A stretch of DNA of 17,867 nucleotides from Clostridia bacterium (GCA_021152595.1 JAGKVC010000055.1:1-17867), one strand, 5' to 3'. Counted from the stretch's first letter, positions 1-7,915 are shown. The notes: generated by a model from the sequence alone, not told the origin. Made by a program: numbers and translations.

Positions 1-45
1 TTGTATAACTATACACATTTACACCGCACAGGGAGGATATACAAC

Positions 46-768
46 ATGGCTATGGAAAAAATCCTGATCGTGGATGATGAGCCCAATATCTGTGAGGTTC
101 TCCGCACGATCCTTGTCAAGGAAGGCTACACAGCAATCACCGCAACCGACGGCGAGGAAGCCCTTGCAAAATTCTCTTCGATGCATCCGGATCTGGTGCT
201 GCTCGATGTCATGATGCCGGGCATGAACGGCTATACGGTCATGCGCGAGATTCAGAAGCGCTCGAATGTTCCGGTCATTCTCGTGACAGCAAAATCCGAA
301 CCGAATGACGAGGCGCTCGGCCTTGATCTCGGTGCCGAGGATTATATCACCAAGCCGATCGACAAGACCAAGCTGCTTGCGCGCATCCGCGCCAGAACGC
401 GCAAGAACGGCCAAGCTGCGCCGGAGCAGAATCAGCGCCGCGGCAGAGTCGATTATGACAAGCTGACCGTCGATATGGACGGCTATGTGCTGCGCGTGGA
501 CGGCAAGGTGATCGAGACACCGCCGAAGGAGCTGGAGCTGCTCTACTGCCTTGCCTCGAATCCGAACCATGTCTATACCAGAGACCAGCTTCTTGATGAG
601 GTCTGGGGCTTTGAATATTACGGCGACTCCCGCACGATTGATGTGCATATCAAGCGCCTGCGCGAAAAGCTCGAGGGCGTTTCCGATAAGTGGGGACTGC
701 GGACAGTCTGGGGCGTCGGCTATAAATTTGCCGTACCGGATGAATCCAAGGCAGGCGGCGCGGAGTAA
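46..768 (+). CDS. OmpR/PhoB-family response regulator
   Basis: DNA-binding response regulator of 240 aa. The receiver domain (about residues 5-118) shows the acidic pair D10/D11 in ILIVDDEP, the phospho-acceptor D54 in VLLDVMMPG, T81 in the VTAK strand and K103 in ITKPID. A winged-helix output domain follows (about 135-236), with the typical ending around DVHIKRLREKL and VWGVGYKF. The start was chosen at the ATG at 46 because a GGAGG site (32-36) lies 9 nt upstream; the frame also stays open to the window edge from a TTG at 1. It ends three bases before the histidine kinase start, so the two are co-expressed and almost certainly partners. Family assignment is secure. The target genes cannot be read from the sequence, although the htrA gene two places downstream is the obvious candidate. 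Confidence 0.95.
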   Translation: MAMEKILIVDDEPNICEVLRTILVKEGYTAITATDGEEALAKFSSMHPDLVLLDVMMPGMNGYTVMREIQKRSNVPVILVTAKSEPNDEALGLDLGAEDYITKPIDKTKLLARIRARTRKNGQAAPEQNQRRGRVDYDKLTVDMDGYVLRVDGKVIETPPKELELLYCLASNPNHVYTRDQLLDEVWGFEYYGDSRTIDVHIKRLREKLEGVSDKWGLRTVWGVGYKFAVPDESKAGGAE

Positions 769-771
769 CCC

Positions 772-2184
772 ATGCTGAACAGTGTTTACAGCCGCATTTT
801 CTATCTGTGTACGATCATGCTGATGTTCGCATGTGCGCTGACGGGACTGATTGTCGTGCTTGCCGCAAATCACATGCACGAAAAGGAAGCCTACGATCGC
901 TTCAACAGCACCGCGCGCATCATGCTCTCGCGCATCCGCGATGATTACACCGCAAATGACGATACCGTCAATCGGGAAACGCTCCGCACGGCGCTGGAGC
1001 AGTATACGCTCAATGAAAATGTGGATTGCTATGTATTTGACAGCGACGGAAGCTGCATCGTGCGCACGGATTACCAGAGCGATAAGAAAATGGAGCTCAG
1101 CACGCTGCTCCAGATGGAAGCAGATAAGGAGCCCTATTGTCAGGTCGGCGCACCGGCGGGAAATTTCACTGAAACCACCGCGACCTATATCGAGAAGTTT
1201 GATCTCAATGAAGCATCCTATTATCTGATGCTGCTGTTTCCGGCTGCTCATATTGACGATTATTTCTCGAAGCTGCTGATCATCCTTGTGATTGCAGTTC
1301 TCGTGACAGGTCTGCTCGGTGCGCTGCTGTTTTATTTCAATACGAAACAGGCGCTCAAGCCGGTGCTGCAAATCACGCGGCAGGCGGAGAACTATGCAAA
1401 GGGCGATTTCTCCGCGCGTCTTGAGCAGACCGGCGATCCGGAAATGGACCGCCTGATCATCACCATGAACCGGATGGCGGATTTCATCGACAAGAACGAG
1501 CGCAGCCGCAGACGCTTTGTCTCGGATGTCTCGCACGAAATGAAAACGCCGATGACGACAATCGGCGGATTCGTAGACGGCATTCTGGACGGCACCATTC
1601 CGCCGGAGCAGGAAAAGCAGTATCTCCGGACGGTTTCCGCCGAGGTACAGCGCCTCTCGCGGCTTGTGCATTCGATGCTGAGCATCTCGCGCTTTGAGGA
1701 AGGCACCTACGCGCCGGATTTTGAGCGGCAGGATATCACCAATCTGCTGATCACAACGCTTCTGCTCTTTGAACAGAAGGTCGAGAAAAAGGATCTGCAT
1801 GTCGAGGGATTGGATGTCTGTCCGCGGACATTTGCCGAGGTTGACCGCGACCTGATCCAGCAGGTATTCTATAACCTGACGGAGAATGCGATCAAATTCG
1901 TCAACCGCGGCGGTACGCTGTTCCTTGCGATAGATTCCGACGCAGAGCAGGCACATGTCCATATCCGCAATTCCGGTGAAGGACTGACCGAGGACGAGAT
2001 CTCGCATGTCTTTGAGCGCTTCTATAAGACCGACGAATCGCGCGGCAAGGATACGACCGGTGTCGGACTGGGACTCTCGATCGTCAACCGGATCATGGTG
2101 CTGCACCGCGGCTCCGTGACCGTCAAGAGCGTCAAGGGCGAATATACCGAATTCATCGTCAGCATGCCGCTGACACAAAACTGA
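772..2184 (+). CDS. HAMP-domain sensor histidine kinase
   Basis: Membrane sensor kinase of 470 aa. Transmembrane segments lie at about residues 11-32 and 167-188, enclosing an extracytoplasmic sensor region of roughly 130 aa with no recognised fold. A HAMP linker follows (about 190-242). The dimerisation/phosphoacceptor domain carries H255 in SDVSHEMKTPM. The ATP-binding domain shows the N box (N368, N372 in NLTENAIKF) and the G2 box GVGLGLSIV (430-438). The G1 box reads NSGEG (400-404), with N where D is more usual; this variant is seen in active kinases of this class, so loss of function is not inferred. The ATG at 772 follows the regulator's stop by 3 nt. It should autophosphorylate and pass phosphate to D54 of the upstream regulator. 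The stimulus is unknown; linkage to HtrA suggests envelope or misfolded-protein stress. Confidence 0.95.
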   Translation: MLNSVYSRIFYLCTIMLMFACALTGLIVVLAANHMHEKEAYDRFNSTARIMLSRIRDDYTANDDTVNRETLRTALEQYTLNENVDCYVFDSDGSCIVRTDYQSDKKMELSTLLQMEADKEPYCQVGAPAGNFTETTATYIEKFDLNEASYYLMLLFPAAHIDDYFSKLLIILVIAVLVTGLLGALLFYFNTKQALKPVLQITRQAENYAKGDFSARLEQTGDPEMDRLIITMNRMADFIDKNERSRRRFVSDVSHEMKTPMTTIGGFVDGILDGTIPPEQEKQYLRTVSAEVQRLSRLVHSMLSISRFEEGTYAPDFERQDITNLLITTLLLFEQKVEKKDLHVEGLDVCPRTFAEVDRDLIQQVFYNLTENAIKFVNRGGTLFLAIDSDAEQAHVHIRNSGEGLTEDEISHVFERFYKTDESRGKDTTGVGLGLSIVNRIMVLHRGSVTVKSVKGEYTEFIVSMPLTQN

Positions 2185-2208
2185 TTCCACGCAAAGGAGA
2201 CCGTTGCT

Positions 2209-3786
2209 ATGACGGATGAAGAACTGAGCGCGCTGCTCGGCGAGGATTTCCGCTCGCGGAAGCCCGCCGGAACGGACGCACTGCCGCCGGAGATTTCAGA
2301 TCAGACTGAGTCACCGGCACCGCAGACCGCGGATCCCGAAGCGCAGCCCGAAGAACCTGCCTGCGTGCAGAACGATCTGCCGCAGGAATCCGATATGCCG
2401 GAAGCATCCCCTGCCGAACCGCCGCAGGAGGCAGCATCGCCTGCGGAAGAACCGTTTTCCGCAGATATCGGCGACCTCTTTGATGCGCCGCGTCCGATGC
2501 CGGAGCCGTATCCGGCAGAACCGGCTTATCCGGAAGCGCAGCCGCAGCCGGAGGCAATGCCGTTCAGCGGCGAGCCGTTTGCAGAAGCGCCTGCCGAACC
2601 GGTCAGACCGAAAAAGCATACCGCGCTGGCTGTCCTGCTGACGCTGTTTTGTCTGATATTGCTCGCGGCAGCGATCTTCTGCATCATCTGGGATGTCAGC
2701 CGCGGCACAACCGCAGGCGGCGGCTACCGCGCAGGCGATATTGTGCAGGTTGAACTTGTCCAGCACGAGAAGCCGGAAACGGATAATACCCTCGCCGACG
2801 AAAACGGCGTCTATACGATCGAAGGCGTTGCAAAAGCCGTGATGCCGAGCATCGTGCAGATCTACACCTATGCAAAGGGTGACGCGATCGGCAGCGGTTC
2901 GGGCATCATCCTGACGAAGGACGGCTATATCGCAACCAACGCGCACGTGGTCAAGGATGCGGATAATTACTCCGTCCGGCTCTTTGACGAGGCAAACAGC
3001 GAAACGCCTTATGATGCGGTTCTGGTCGGACATGACAGCAAAACCGACCTCGCCGTACTGAAAATTTCCGCATCCGGTCTGACGCCTGCACAGCTCGGCG
3101 ATTCCGATCAGGTACATCTTGGCGAGACGGTCTGTGCGCTGGGCAATCCGGCAGGACTGAGCGGCTCGATCTCAATGGGCATTGTCTCGGGCATGAACCG
3201 CAAGGTACGCGCACAATCGACGAATTTTGAGATGGACTGCTTCCAGACAGATGCGGCGATCAGCCCGGGCAATTCCGGCGGTGCACTCGTCAATCTCTGC
3301 GGACAGGTGATCGGCATTACATCCTCGAAATACGGCAGCAGCGCGATTTTCGGCGGCTCCTATGAAGGACTCGGCTTTGCGATTACGATCAACGAAGCGC
3401 TCCCGATCATCAAGGAGCTGATGGAAAAGGGCTATGTCAGCGGCAGAGTCCGCATCGGCATCCAGTTCTATGAGAACAGCATCGCGCATGAAGAAGCAAA
3501 GGCAAAAGGTCAGACGCTTCCGGAAGCGCTCAACGGCATCGGCGTACAGGTCATTTCGATCTCGGAGGATTCCGACCTGCGCAATACGATCATGAAGCCG
3601 AATGACTGGATTCTCTCGATGAACGGCAAGGAAATCTCGGATTACGATTCGATCAATGAAGCAATCGCCGGACTGAGCGCCGGAGATTCGGTACACTGCC
3701 GCTGCGCAACGGTGCAGGAAAACGGCAAGCTCAAGACCTATGAGATTGACTTCCGTCTGCTGGAGGATCAATCCGGCGAATACTGA
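2209..3786 (+). CDS. htrA: Membrane-anchored HtrA/DegP-type serine protease with PDZ domain
   Basis: Extracytoplasmic quality-control protease of 525 aa. Residues 1-136 are an acidic, Pro/Glu/Ala-rich cytoplasmic tail of low complexity. A single transmembrane segment follows (about 138-162), with no cleavable signal. The trypsin-like domain (about 205-405) has the triad H246 (ATNAHVV), D280 (KTDLAVLKI) and S356 in SPGNSGGAL. One PDZ domain (about 415-515) contains the usual NDWILSMNGKEI stretch. Architecture and length match Gram-positive HtrA proteins. The long acidic tail is the variable part. Start at ATG 2209, with AAGGAG at 2194-2199. It lies 24 nt after the kinase stop and before a strong terminator, making a three-gene RR-HK-HtrA operon. 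By analogy with CssRS- and CiaRH-linked HtrA it probably degrades or refolds damaged secreted proteins; that role is inferred. Confidence 0.95.
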   Translation: MTDEELSALLGEDFRSRKPAGTDALPPEISDQTESPAPQTADPEAQPEEPACVQNDLPQESDMPEASPAEPPQEAASPAEEPFSADIGDLFDAPRPMPEPYPAEPAYPEAQPQPEAMPFSGEPFAEAPAEPVRPKKHTALAVLLTLFCLILLAAAIFCIIWDVSRGTTAGGGYRAGDIVQVELVQHEKPETDNTLADENGVYTIEGVAKAVMPSIVQIYTYAKGDAIGSGSGIILTKDGYIATNAHVVKDADNYSVRLFDEANSETPYDAVLVGHDSKTDLAVLKISASGLTPAQLGDSDQVHLGETVCALGNPAGLSGSISMGIVSGMNRKVRAQSTNFEMDCFQTDAAISPGNSGGALVNLCGQVIGITSSKYGSSAIFGGSYEGLGFAITINEALPIIKELMEKGYVSGRVRIGIQFYENSIAHEEAKAKGQTLPEALNGIGVQVISISEDSDLRNTIMKPNDWILSMNGKEISDYDSINEAIAGLSAGDSVHCRCATVQENGKLKTYEIDFRLLEDQSGEY

Positions 3787-3793
3787 AAAAAAG

Positions 3794-3827
3794 CAGGAAC
3801 ATGCAGGCTGAGCATGCTCCTGTTTTT
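3794..3827 (+). terminator. Intrinsic terminator after htrA
   Basis: An 11-bp stem, CAGGAACATGC (3794-3804) against GCATGCTCCTG (3812-3822), has one A/C mismatch and a 7-nt loop, and is followed by five T. An A-run (3786-3792) precedes the stem, so it could also act on the other strand. It begins 8 nt after the htrA stop and closes the operon. Confidence 0.9.
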
Positions 3828-4062
3828 GTATGCAGTTACCGGATGAGCTTTGCAATGATACGCAGAATTGTGATCACATCATCCCCGTGGAATCATGCGC
3901 ATACCGCAACTTCTCACTCCTATCTCCTAACTGAATAGAAGGGGCGCTGCCAATACTTTTCTCTTTTCGTTATTCACGATTCACTCTTCACTTTGAGGAT
4001 TGGGCGCGAATGGGGCGGTTTCGTTTCTTGTTCTTGATCCCTTTGTCCGATGTTTAATTTCA
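3828..4062. other. Gene-free junction, left part
   Basis: Non-coding stretch between the htrA terminator and the palindromic element. I see no ORF with a ribosome site and no clear promoter. A short GC-rich string at 3999-4018 (TTGGGCGCGAATGGGGCGG) resembles the outer end of the element at 4063 (TTGGGCGCGGGGCGCGGG) and may be a decayed partial copy. Confidence 0.4.
3836..3895 (-). pseudogene. Possible remnant of a dockerin C-terminus
   Basis: On the - strand, an 18-codon open stretch ending at TAA (3836-3838) reads FHGDDVITILRIIAKLIR, bounded upstream by an in-frame TGA (3893-3895). The pattern of acidic pair, then I/V-x-x-L-x-x-x-A-x-L, and an immediate stop resembles the last F-hand helix of a type I dockerin, a domain that occurs intact in this window in the LRR protein. 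No start codon, ribosome site or upstream coding frame was found. It is 18 residues only, so chance resemblance is quite possible. Confidence 0.2.
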
Positions 4063-4457
4063 TTGGGCGCGGGGCGCGGGTTCGAGGGAACAACCCAAAG
4101 AGGCAAGGGGGAAGTTCGCGAGCTCACATTCCCCCTTTCCCCTTTAGGTTTTTCCCTCGAGCTCCCATTTCCTCATTCCCTTTCCCCCTTGTGGCGTAAG
4201 CCACTCGCTTGGCTTTGGTTGTGTCTTAGAGCAGCACTTATCTTGTGAAAGTCTTATGCTTAAACAAGCGGCTCATGCCATTAGAGAGGAGAGAATAAGG
4301 AAAGAGGGAGCGCATGTTTTGCAGAGCAAAACTGCGCAGTTTCGCTTTGCGAAACATGCGCGAGGGGAGAACCTAAAGGGGAAAGGGGGAATGCGAGCTT
4401 GCGAGTTTCCCACTTGCCTCTTTGGGTTCTCCCCTCGCACCCGCGCCCCGCGCCCAA
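4063..4457. repeat. Nested inverted-repeat element (two 97-bp arms, 201-bp centre)
   Basis: The left arm 4063-4159 and the reverse complement of the right arm 4361-4457 align without gaps at 87 of 97 positions by my hand count. Both arms begin, read inward, with TTGGGCGCGGGGCGCGGG. Each arm is itself an imperfect palindrome: 4082-4113 pairs with 4129-4160, and 4360-4391 pairs with 4407-4438, each at about 28 of 32 positions around a 15-nt loop. The centre (4160-4360) holds a further palindrome at 4310-4361 and a small hairpin at 4191-4204. Open frames crossing it have no ribosome site and follow the repeat, so I regard it as non-coding. It could be a MITE-like mobile element, a structured RNA, or a chromosomal palindromic repeat. 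No clear target-site duplication is visible at its edges. Confidence 0.75.
4310..4361. repeat. 52-bp palindrome made of two perfect small hairpins
   Basis: The two halves of 4310-4361 are inverted copies with 3 differences in 26 positions, two of which would be G-U pairs in RNA on this strand. Each half also folds alone: GTTTTGC-AGA-GCAAAAC (4316-4332) and GTTTCGC-TTT-GCGAAAC (4339-4355), both perfect 7-bp stems. It sits at the inner edge of the right arm of the larger element and is probably part of it. Confidence 0.75.
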
Positions 4458-4557
4458 CAAAAATAAACCTTTGGAAAAAGGATAAAGAGTATTACGCTGA
4501 ATTCTCCCATAATAAAAAATCCAAGTGAATAGAGAAAAAACGAAAATACAAAGAAAT

Positions 4558-4582
4558 CCGCCCCGATCAAAGACCGAAGCGG
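4558..4582 (-). terminator. Intrinsic terminator after the EAL gene
   Basis: Read on the - strand, CCGCTTCGGTC and GATCGGGGCGG form an 11-bp stem with three G-T wobbles and a TTT loop, followed by a T-rich tract running into about 4535. It lies 19 nt beyond the stop of the EAL-domain gene and should end the c-di-GMP transcript. Confidence 0.75.
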
Positions 4583-4601
4583 CTCTCTTCCCCTATCATC
4601 T

Positions 4602-6290
4602 TCATGTCACCGGATACCGGAATCCGCAGAGCTTCTCCTCAAAATCCGCTTTACTCAGCACATGATCAAAGAAGAATCCCTGCGCAAGACCGCACCGGCT
4701 GTCGCGCAGAATATCCACCTGCGACTGTGTCTCAACACCCTCCGCAATGCACGCAAGCCCGAGCTCCTTCGCCATTGCGATAACATGCCGGAACATGATG
4801 CTCCGCGCACTGTCCTTGTGATCCTTCTCGCCGGGCAAAAAGCTCCGGTCGATCTTCAGCACATTCCACGGGATCTCGCGGATCAGATTCAGCGAGGAAT
4901 ATCCGACGCCGAAATCATCAACCGAGGTAAAAATTCCGGCACGCTGCAAGCCGCCGACCACGCGCTTAAGATCCTTGAACTCAACGTCCGTCGTGGTCTC
5001 GGTCAGCTCAATCTCGATATACTGATGCGGCACATTGCAGCGGTCAATGATCTCGAGGATCGTGTTCAGCAGGTCAACATCCATCATGTGCCTGCGTGAA
5101 AGATTGACCGAAATCCGGACAACCTGCCGCCCCTCATCGAGCCACTGCCGCAGATCCTTACAGACATGCTCGAGCATATAGAAATCGAGCTTGCAGATAT
5201 CCGTACTGCGCTCAAGAACCGGAATAAAATCCGCAGGCTGAATCATCTTATCCTTGCGAATCCAGCGGCAGAGTGCCTCAGCACCGGCAAGCTCGCCCGT
5301 CCGCAGATTGATTTTCGGCTGATAGTAAACCTGAAACTCCTCATTTGCAAGCGCCGCCGGAAAGCGCTGCTGCACGCGCATGATCCGTTCCTTTTCGATC
5401 AGCAGCGAATCGGCAAAGAAGCGGATATGCTCCGCACCGCCGCGCGCCGCATTCGAGGAAGAAATGATCTTGTCCATGATCTCTCCGGGATTATGCATCT
5501 GGAATCCCTCGGGGATTTTGTAGACACCGGCACTTGCATAGACCATTACGCGGCTGCCGAAGCCGGAATCATAAGAGACCGGCGTCCCTTCAAGATACCC
5601 GATCACCTGATCAAGCTGCGACTGATCGCAGATCGCAACGAAATTATCGCCGCCGAGTCTGCAAACCGTACCGCTCCTGCCGATCAGCGTGGAAAGCCCG
5701 TCATAGTAATTCCGGATGACAATATCACCGGCAGTTTTTCCGATTTCCTGATTGATCAGCGAAAAATGCCGCAGATTGAAATGGAGCGCCGCCTTTCCGC
5801 CGAGTGCATTTTCCCCGTTGAGCTGATGCAGATAGCGCTGAAAATACCGCGAATTATAGAATCCGCTTTCATCATGGAACGCGAGCATTTCGACGACGCT
5901 TTGCAGACGCTTCCGGCTGACAAAATTCAGCACGGTTTTCATGACGAGATCGACCTTTTCAAATTCATCCGGAGAAAGCGGCTCTGCATACGCAGGCATG
6001 AGGACACTGCAATTCACAACCGCATTGACATTCGTCACCACGCGGATATGATGCACTTCTGTACCGCCCTCGCCGCTGTCATAGCAGACATAGCTCTCGC
6101 CCTTATCCTGCATCTCATAATTCAGCCCCTGAAAAAAGCGCACCTCACCTTTGGAAATCCGGAACATCTTGCAGATCTCCGCAAGCTCATCCGTGAGCGA
6201 ATCGCGGCTGAATCCGTTCAGATTGGTCATGAGCCGCAGCAGATTCTCCATATGCCGGTAAAATTTCACATTTTGACTCTCGGTCATCAT
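4602..6290 (-). CDS. Cyclic-di-GMP phosphodiesterase, degenerate GGDEF + EAL
   Basis: Soluble protein of 562 aa with no signal or membrane segment. Residues 1-135 form an N-terminal region with GAF-like character (weak call). A GGDEF-type domain (about 136-292) carries GGDNF (213-217) instead of GGDEF/GGEEF, so cyclase activity is doubtful. The EAL domain (about 305-555) retains the catalytic set: E338 in GAEAL, N396 in SVNLS, E431 in ELTET, D458/D459 in DDFGVGYSSL, K479 in LKID, E517/E520 in AEGVE and Q537. It should therefore hydrolyse c-di-GMP, with the degenerate domain possibly binding GTP as a regulator. Two consecutive ATG codons (6290, 6287) follow an AGGTGGG site near 6297-6303, so the start is uncertain by one codon. 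The cyclase gene lies 97 nt upstream on the same strand and I see no convincing promoter between them. Confidence 0.93.
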   Translation of the reverse strand: MMTESQNVKFYRHMENLLRLMTNLNGFSRDSLTDELAEICKMFRISKGEVRFFQGLNYEMQDKGESYVCYDSGEGGTEVHHIRVVTNVNAVVNCSVLMPAYAEPLSPDEFEKVDLVMKTVLNFVSRKRLQSVVEMLAFHDESGFYNSRYFQRYLHQLNGENALGGKAALHFNLRHFSLINQEIGKTAGDIVIRNYYDGLSTLIGRSGTVCRLGGDNFVAICDQSQLDQVIGYLEGTPVSYDSGFGSRVMVYASAGVYKIPEGFQMHNPGEIMDKIISSSNAARGGAEHIRFFADSLLIEKERIMRVQQRFPAALANEEFQVYYQPKINLRTGELAGAEALCRWIRKDKMIQPADFIPVLERSTDICKLDFYMLEHVCKDLRQWLDEGRQVVRISVNLSRRHMMDVDLLNTILEIIDRCNVPHQYIEIELTETTTDVEFKDLKRVVGGLQRAGIFTSVDDFGVGYSSLNLIREIPWNVLKIDRSFLPGEKDHKDSARSIMFRHVIAMAKELGLACIAEGVETQSQVDILRDSRCGLAQGFFFDHVLSKADFEEKLCGFRYPVT

Positions 6291-6387
6291 TGTTCAGCCC
6301 ACCTTACAAATCACTTGAAGTCATTTTCTCTCTGTTTTCAGATTCATTCAGTTATCAGAAGCAAACTAAATATTCTGATTCTCTTTT

Positions 6388-7752
6388 TTATGCATTCCGG
6401 TCATTTCCGCGACGAAAACGCCGCTTGTGTTCATACATCGCACGGTCAGCGCGGTCAAATACATCCTGCACATGCAGATCATCGTCCGGTATGTAATCGG
6501 AAATACCGCTTGCAACGGTGACAAACTGCTTCTGCCGGTTTTCCTGTACGATTCCGTTGAGCTGCTGCATCAGCGCCGCGCGGTTCTGATAATCCGCATG
6601 CTCCAGCACAATGACAAATTCATCGCCGCCGATGCGGTAAACGGGGCTGTGCTGAAATGTACTGCAAAGAATCTGACTTGCACGGCAGATATAATCATCA
6701 CCGGCAAGATGTCCCTTTGTATCGTTGACTTTCTTCAGCCCGTTGACATCACAGACAACAATCGCAAACTGCGGCGATTTCCGTTCCGTAATCAGCGCAT
6801 CCAGCTCGGTTTCTTTCTGCAAATAGGCGTGCTTGTTTTTCACGCCGGTCAGCGCATCGCAATGAGCAAGCTGCATCGCGCTTCCGAGCGCTTCTCTGTA
6901 TGCATTTTCGCGCCGCACATCCGCATCGACATTGGAAACGGCGATAATCAGATGCGCCGTATCATGCGGCGGATGCGTTGCATAAAGCGTGACATACTGT
7001 GGCACGCCGTCGAGCATCAGCCGGTAACTGAGCGTTACGGAGCCGTTTTTGCGGATGCTGCCGAGCAGATTCTCCTGCTTCATCGCCTCACGCATCATCG
7101 GGTAATCCTCCGGATCAATATCCGGCTTGAGATTCCGCTGCGTATCTGCGAAGAAATCCGCACCGGTTCTGCCGACCTCCAGCCTTGCATATTTTTCGCT
7201 GGAGCAGTATTCCGAATAAGCGCCGGTGACCGTATCCACATAATAGATCACCTCATAGCGGTTTGAGAGCGCATCCACAATGCTCTGATAGATCTGCCGC
7301 TCCGCCATTGCGCGCAGCTCACGCCGCATCTGCGTATCGGCATTCCGCACACCGAGTACAATCATCTCATGGGATGCACAGGGGAACACCTTGATATTAT
7401 AATAAAGCGGCTCGCCGCCGACCAGAAACCGCGTATTGACCGCAAACGGTCTTGCCTGCGCCATTGCATCCTCCAGATTGGCGCTGCCGAGCAGCCGCAT
7501 GATCTCCTCCCGATCCTCCTGCTCCGCACAGGCTGCACAGAATGCACCGAGCGCTTCATAGAAATCCTCGCCTGCGCCGCATTGCAGAAGCGAATGCGAT
7601 TCGCGGTCGGGGACATATTTGACATAGCTGCTGTCTGCGGACTGAATGATATAAAGGCTTTCATATTCGCAGGCGAGAATAAAGCTCAGCCGCACAAATG
7701 TGTCATTCTCATCTGCCTGATGCTGATTGTCTCCGTACTGTGCAGGCTTCAT
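6388..7752 (-). CDS. Diguanylate cyclase (GGDEF domain) with PAS-like sensory region
   Basis: Soluble protein of 454 aa. Residues about 17-140 and 155-280 look like two PAS-like sensory domains joined by a helical linker; the fold call is tentative. The GGDEF domain (about 290-450) is canonical: it starts at HCDALTGVKNKHAY, has the metal ligand D335 in VVCDVNGLKKVND, and carries an intact RIGGDEF (373-379). No RxxD inhibitory I-site lies just before the active loop (HSPV at that place), so product inhibition of the usual type is not expected. It should make c-di-GMP from two GTP. Start ATG 7752 has a strong GGAGGGG site 6-7 nt upstream and a consensus promoter about 45 nt upstream. Together with the EAL gene it forms an opposing synthesis/degradation pair. 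The ligand sensed is unknown. Confidence 0.93.
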   Translation of the reverse strand: MKPAQYGDNQHQADENDTFVRLSFILACEYESLYIIQSADSSYVKYVPDRESHSLLQCGAGEDFYEALGAFCAACAEQEDREEIMRLLGSANLEDAMAQARPFAVNTRFLVGGEPLYYNIKVFPCASHEMIVLGVRNADTQMRRELRAMAERQIYQSIVDALSNRYEVIYYVDTVTGAYSEYCSSEKYARLEVGRTGADFFADTQRNLKPDIDPEDYPMMREAMKQENLLGSIRKNGSVTLSYRLMLDGVPQYVTLYATHPPHDTAHLIIAVSNVDADVRRENAYREALGSAMQLAHCDALTGVKNKHAYLQKETELDALITERKSPQFAIVVCDVNGLKKVNDTKGHLAGDDYICRASQILCSTFQHSPVYRIGGDEFVIVLEHADYQNRAALMQQLNGIVQENRQKQFVTVASGISDYIPDDDLHVQDVFDRADRAMYEHKRRFRRGNDRNA

Positions 7753-7795
7753 GCTTCTCCCCTCCTTTTTGCGTCCGCGCAGAATTCACACCATA

Positions 7796-7824
7796 ATTAT
7801 ACCACATATTCAACAAAAATTCAA
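7796..7824 (-). promoter_or_regulatory. SigA-type promoter of the c-di-GMP pair
   Basis: On the - strand, TTGAAT (7819-7824) and TATAAT (7796-7801) are separated by 17 nt, and a TGTGG extends the -10 box. The expected start near 7789 would give a leader of about 37 nt with the GGAGGGG ribosome site. Surroundings are A/T-rich, unlike the genes. Confidence 0.8.
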
Positions 7825-7889
7825 GTGATTTTTCAATATAACTGGATGTTAAAAGAAAATTTACATTTTCCGCCGCAAAATAAGCCAAA

Positions 7890-7915
7890 CCGTCGCCTCA
7901 TTGTAGAGACGACGG
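7890..7915 (-). terminator. Intrinsic terminator after the peptidase gene
   Basis: On the - strand CCGTCG...CGACGG forms a 6-bp perfect stem, extended by CTC/GAG after one mismatch, followed by TTTGGCTTATTTT. It lies about 25 nt beyond the stop at 7940 and separates the peptidase gene from the cyclase promoter. Confidence 0.65.

Noticed and set aside
19..2190. 723-codon open frame on the - strand opposite the regulator and kinase genes
   Set aside because: The + strand proteins are unmistakable family members; the long antisense frame is a by-product of the GC-rich codon pattern.
2311..3117. 268-codon frame antisense to htrA
   Set aside because: Arg/Cys-rich with no domain; it is a shadow of the protease gene.
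4063..4457. CRISPR array or tandem repeats
   Set aside because: The repeats are inverted, occur twice, and have no regular spacers or cas genes nearby.
4000..4528. Open frames of 82 and 90 codons within the palindromic element
   Set aside because: They run through both inverted-repeat arms, lack ribosome sites, and their composition is dictated by the purine-rich repeat; no domain is recognisable.
4373..4570. 65-codon hydrophobic frame on the - strand, suggestive of a small membrane protein
   Set aside because: The C-terminal half lies in the repeat arm and the hydrophobic part comes from A/T-rich terminator sequence; there is no ribosome site before its ATG.
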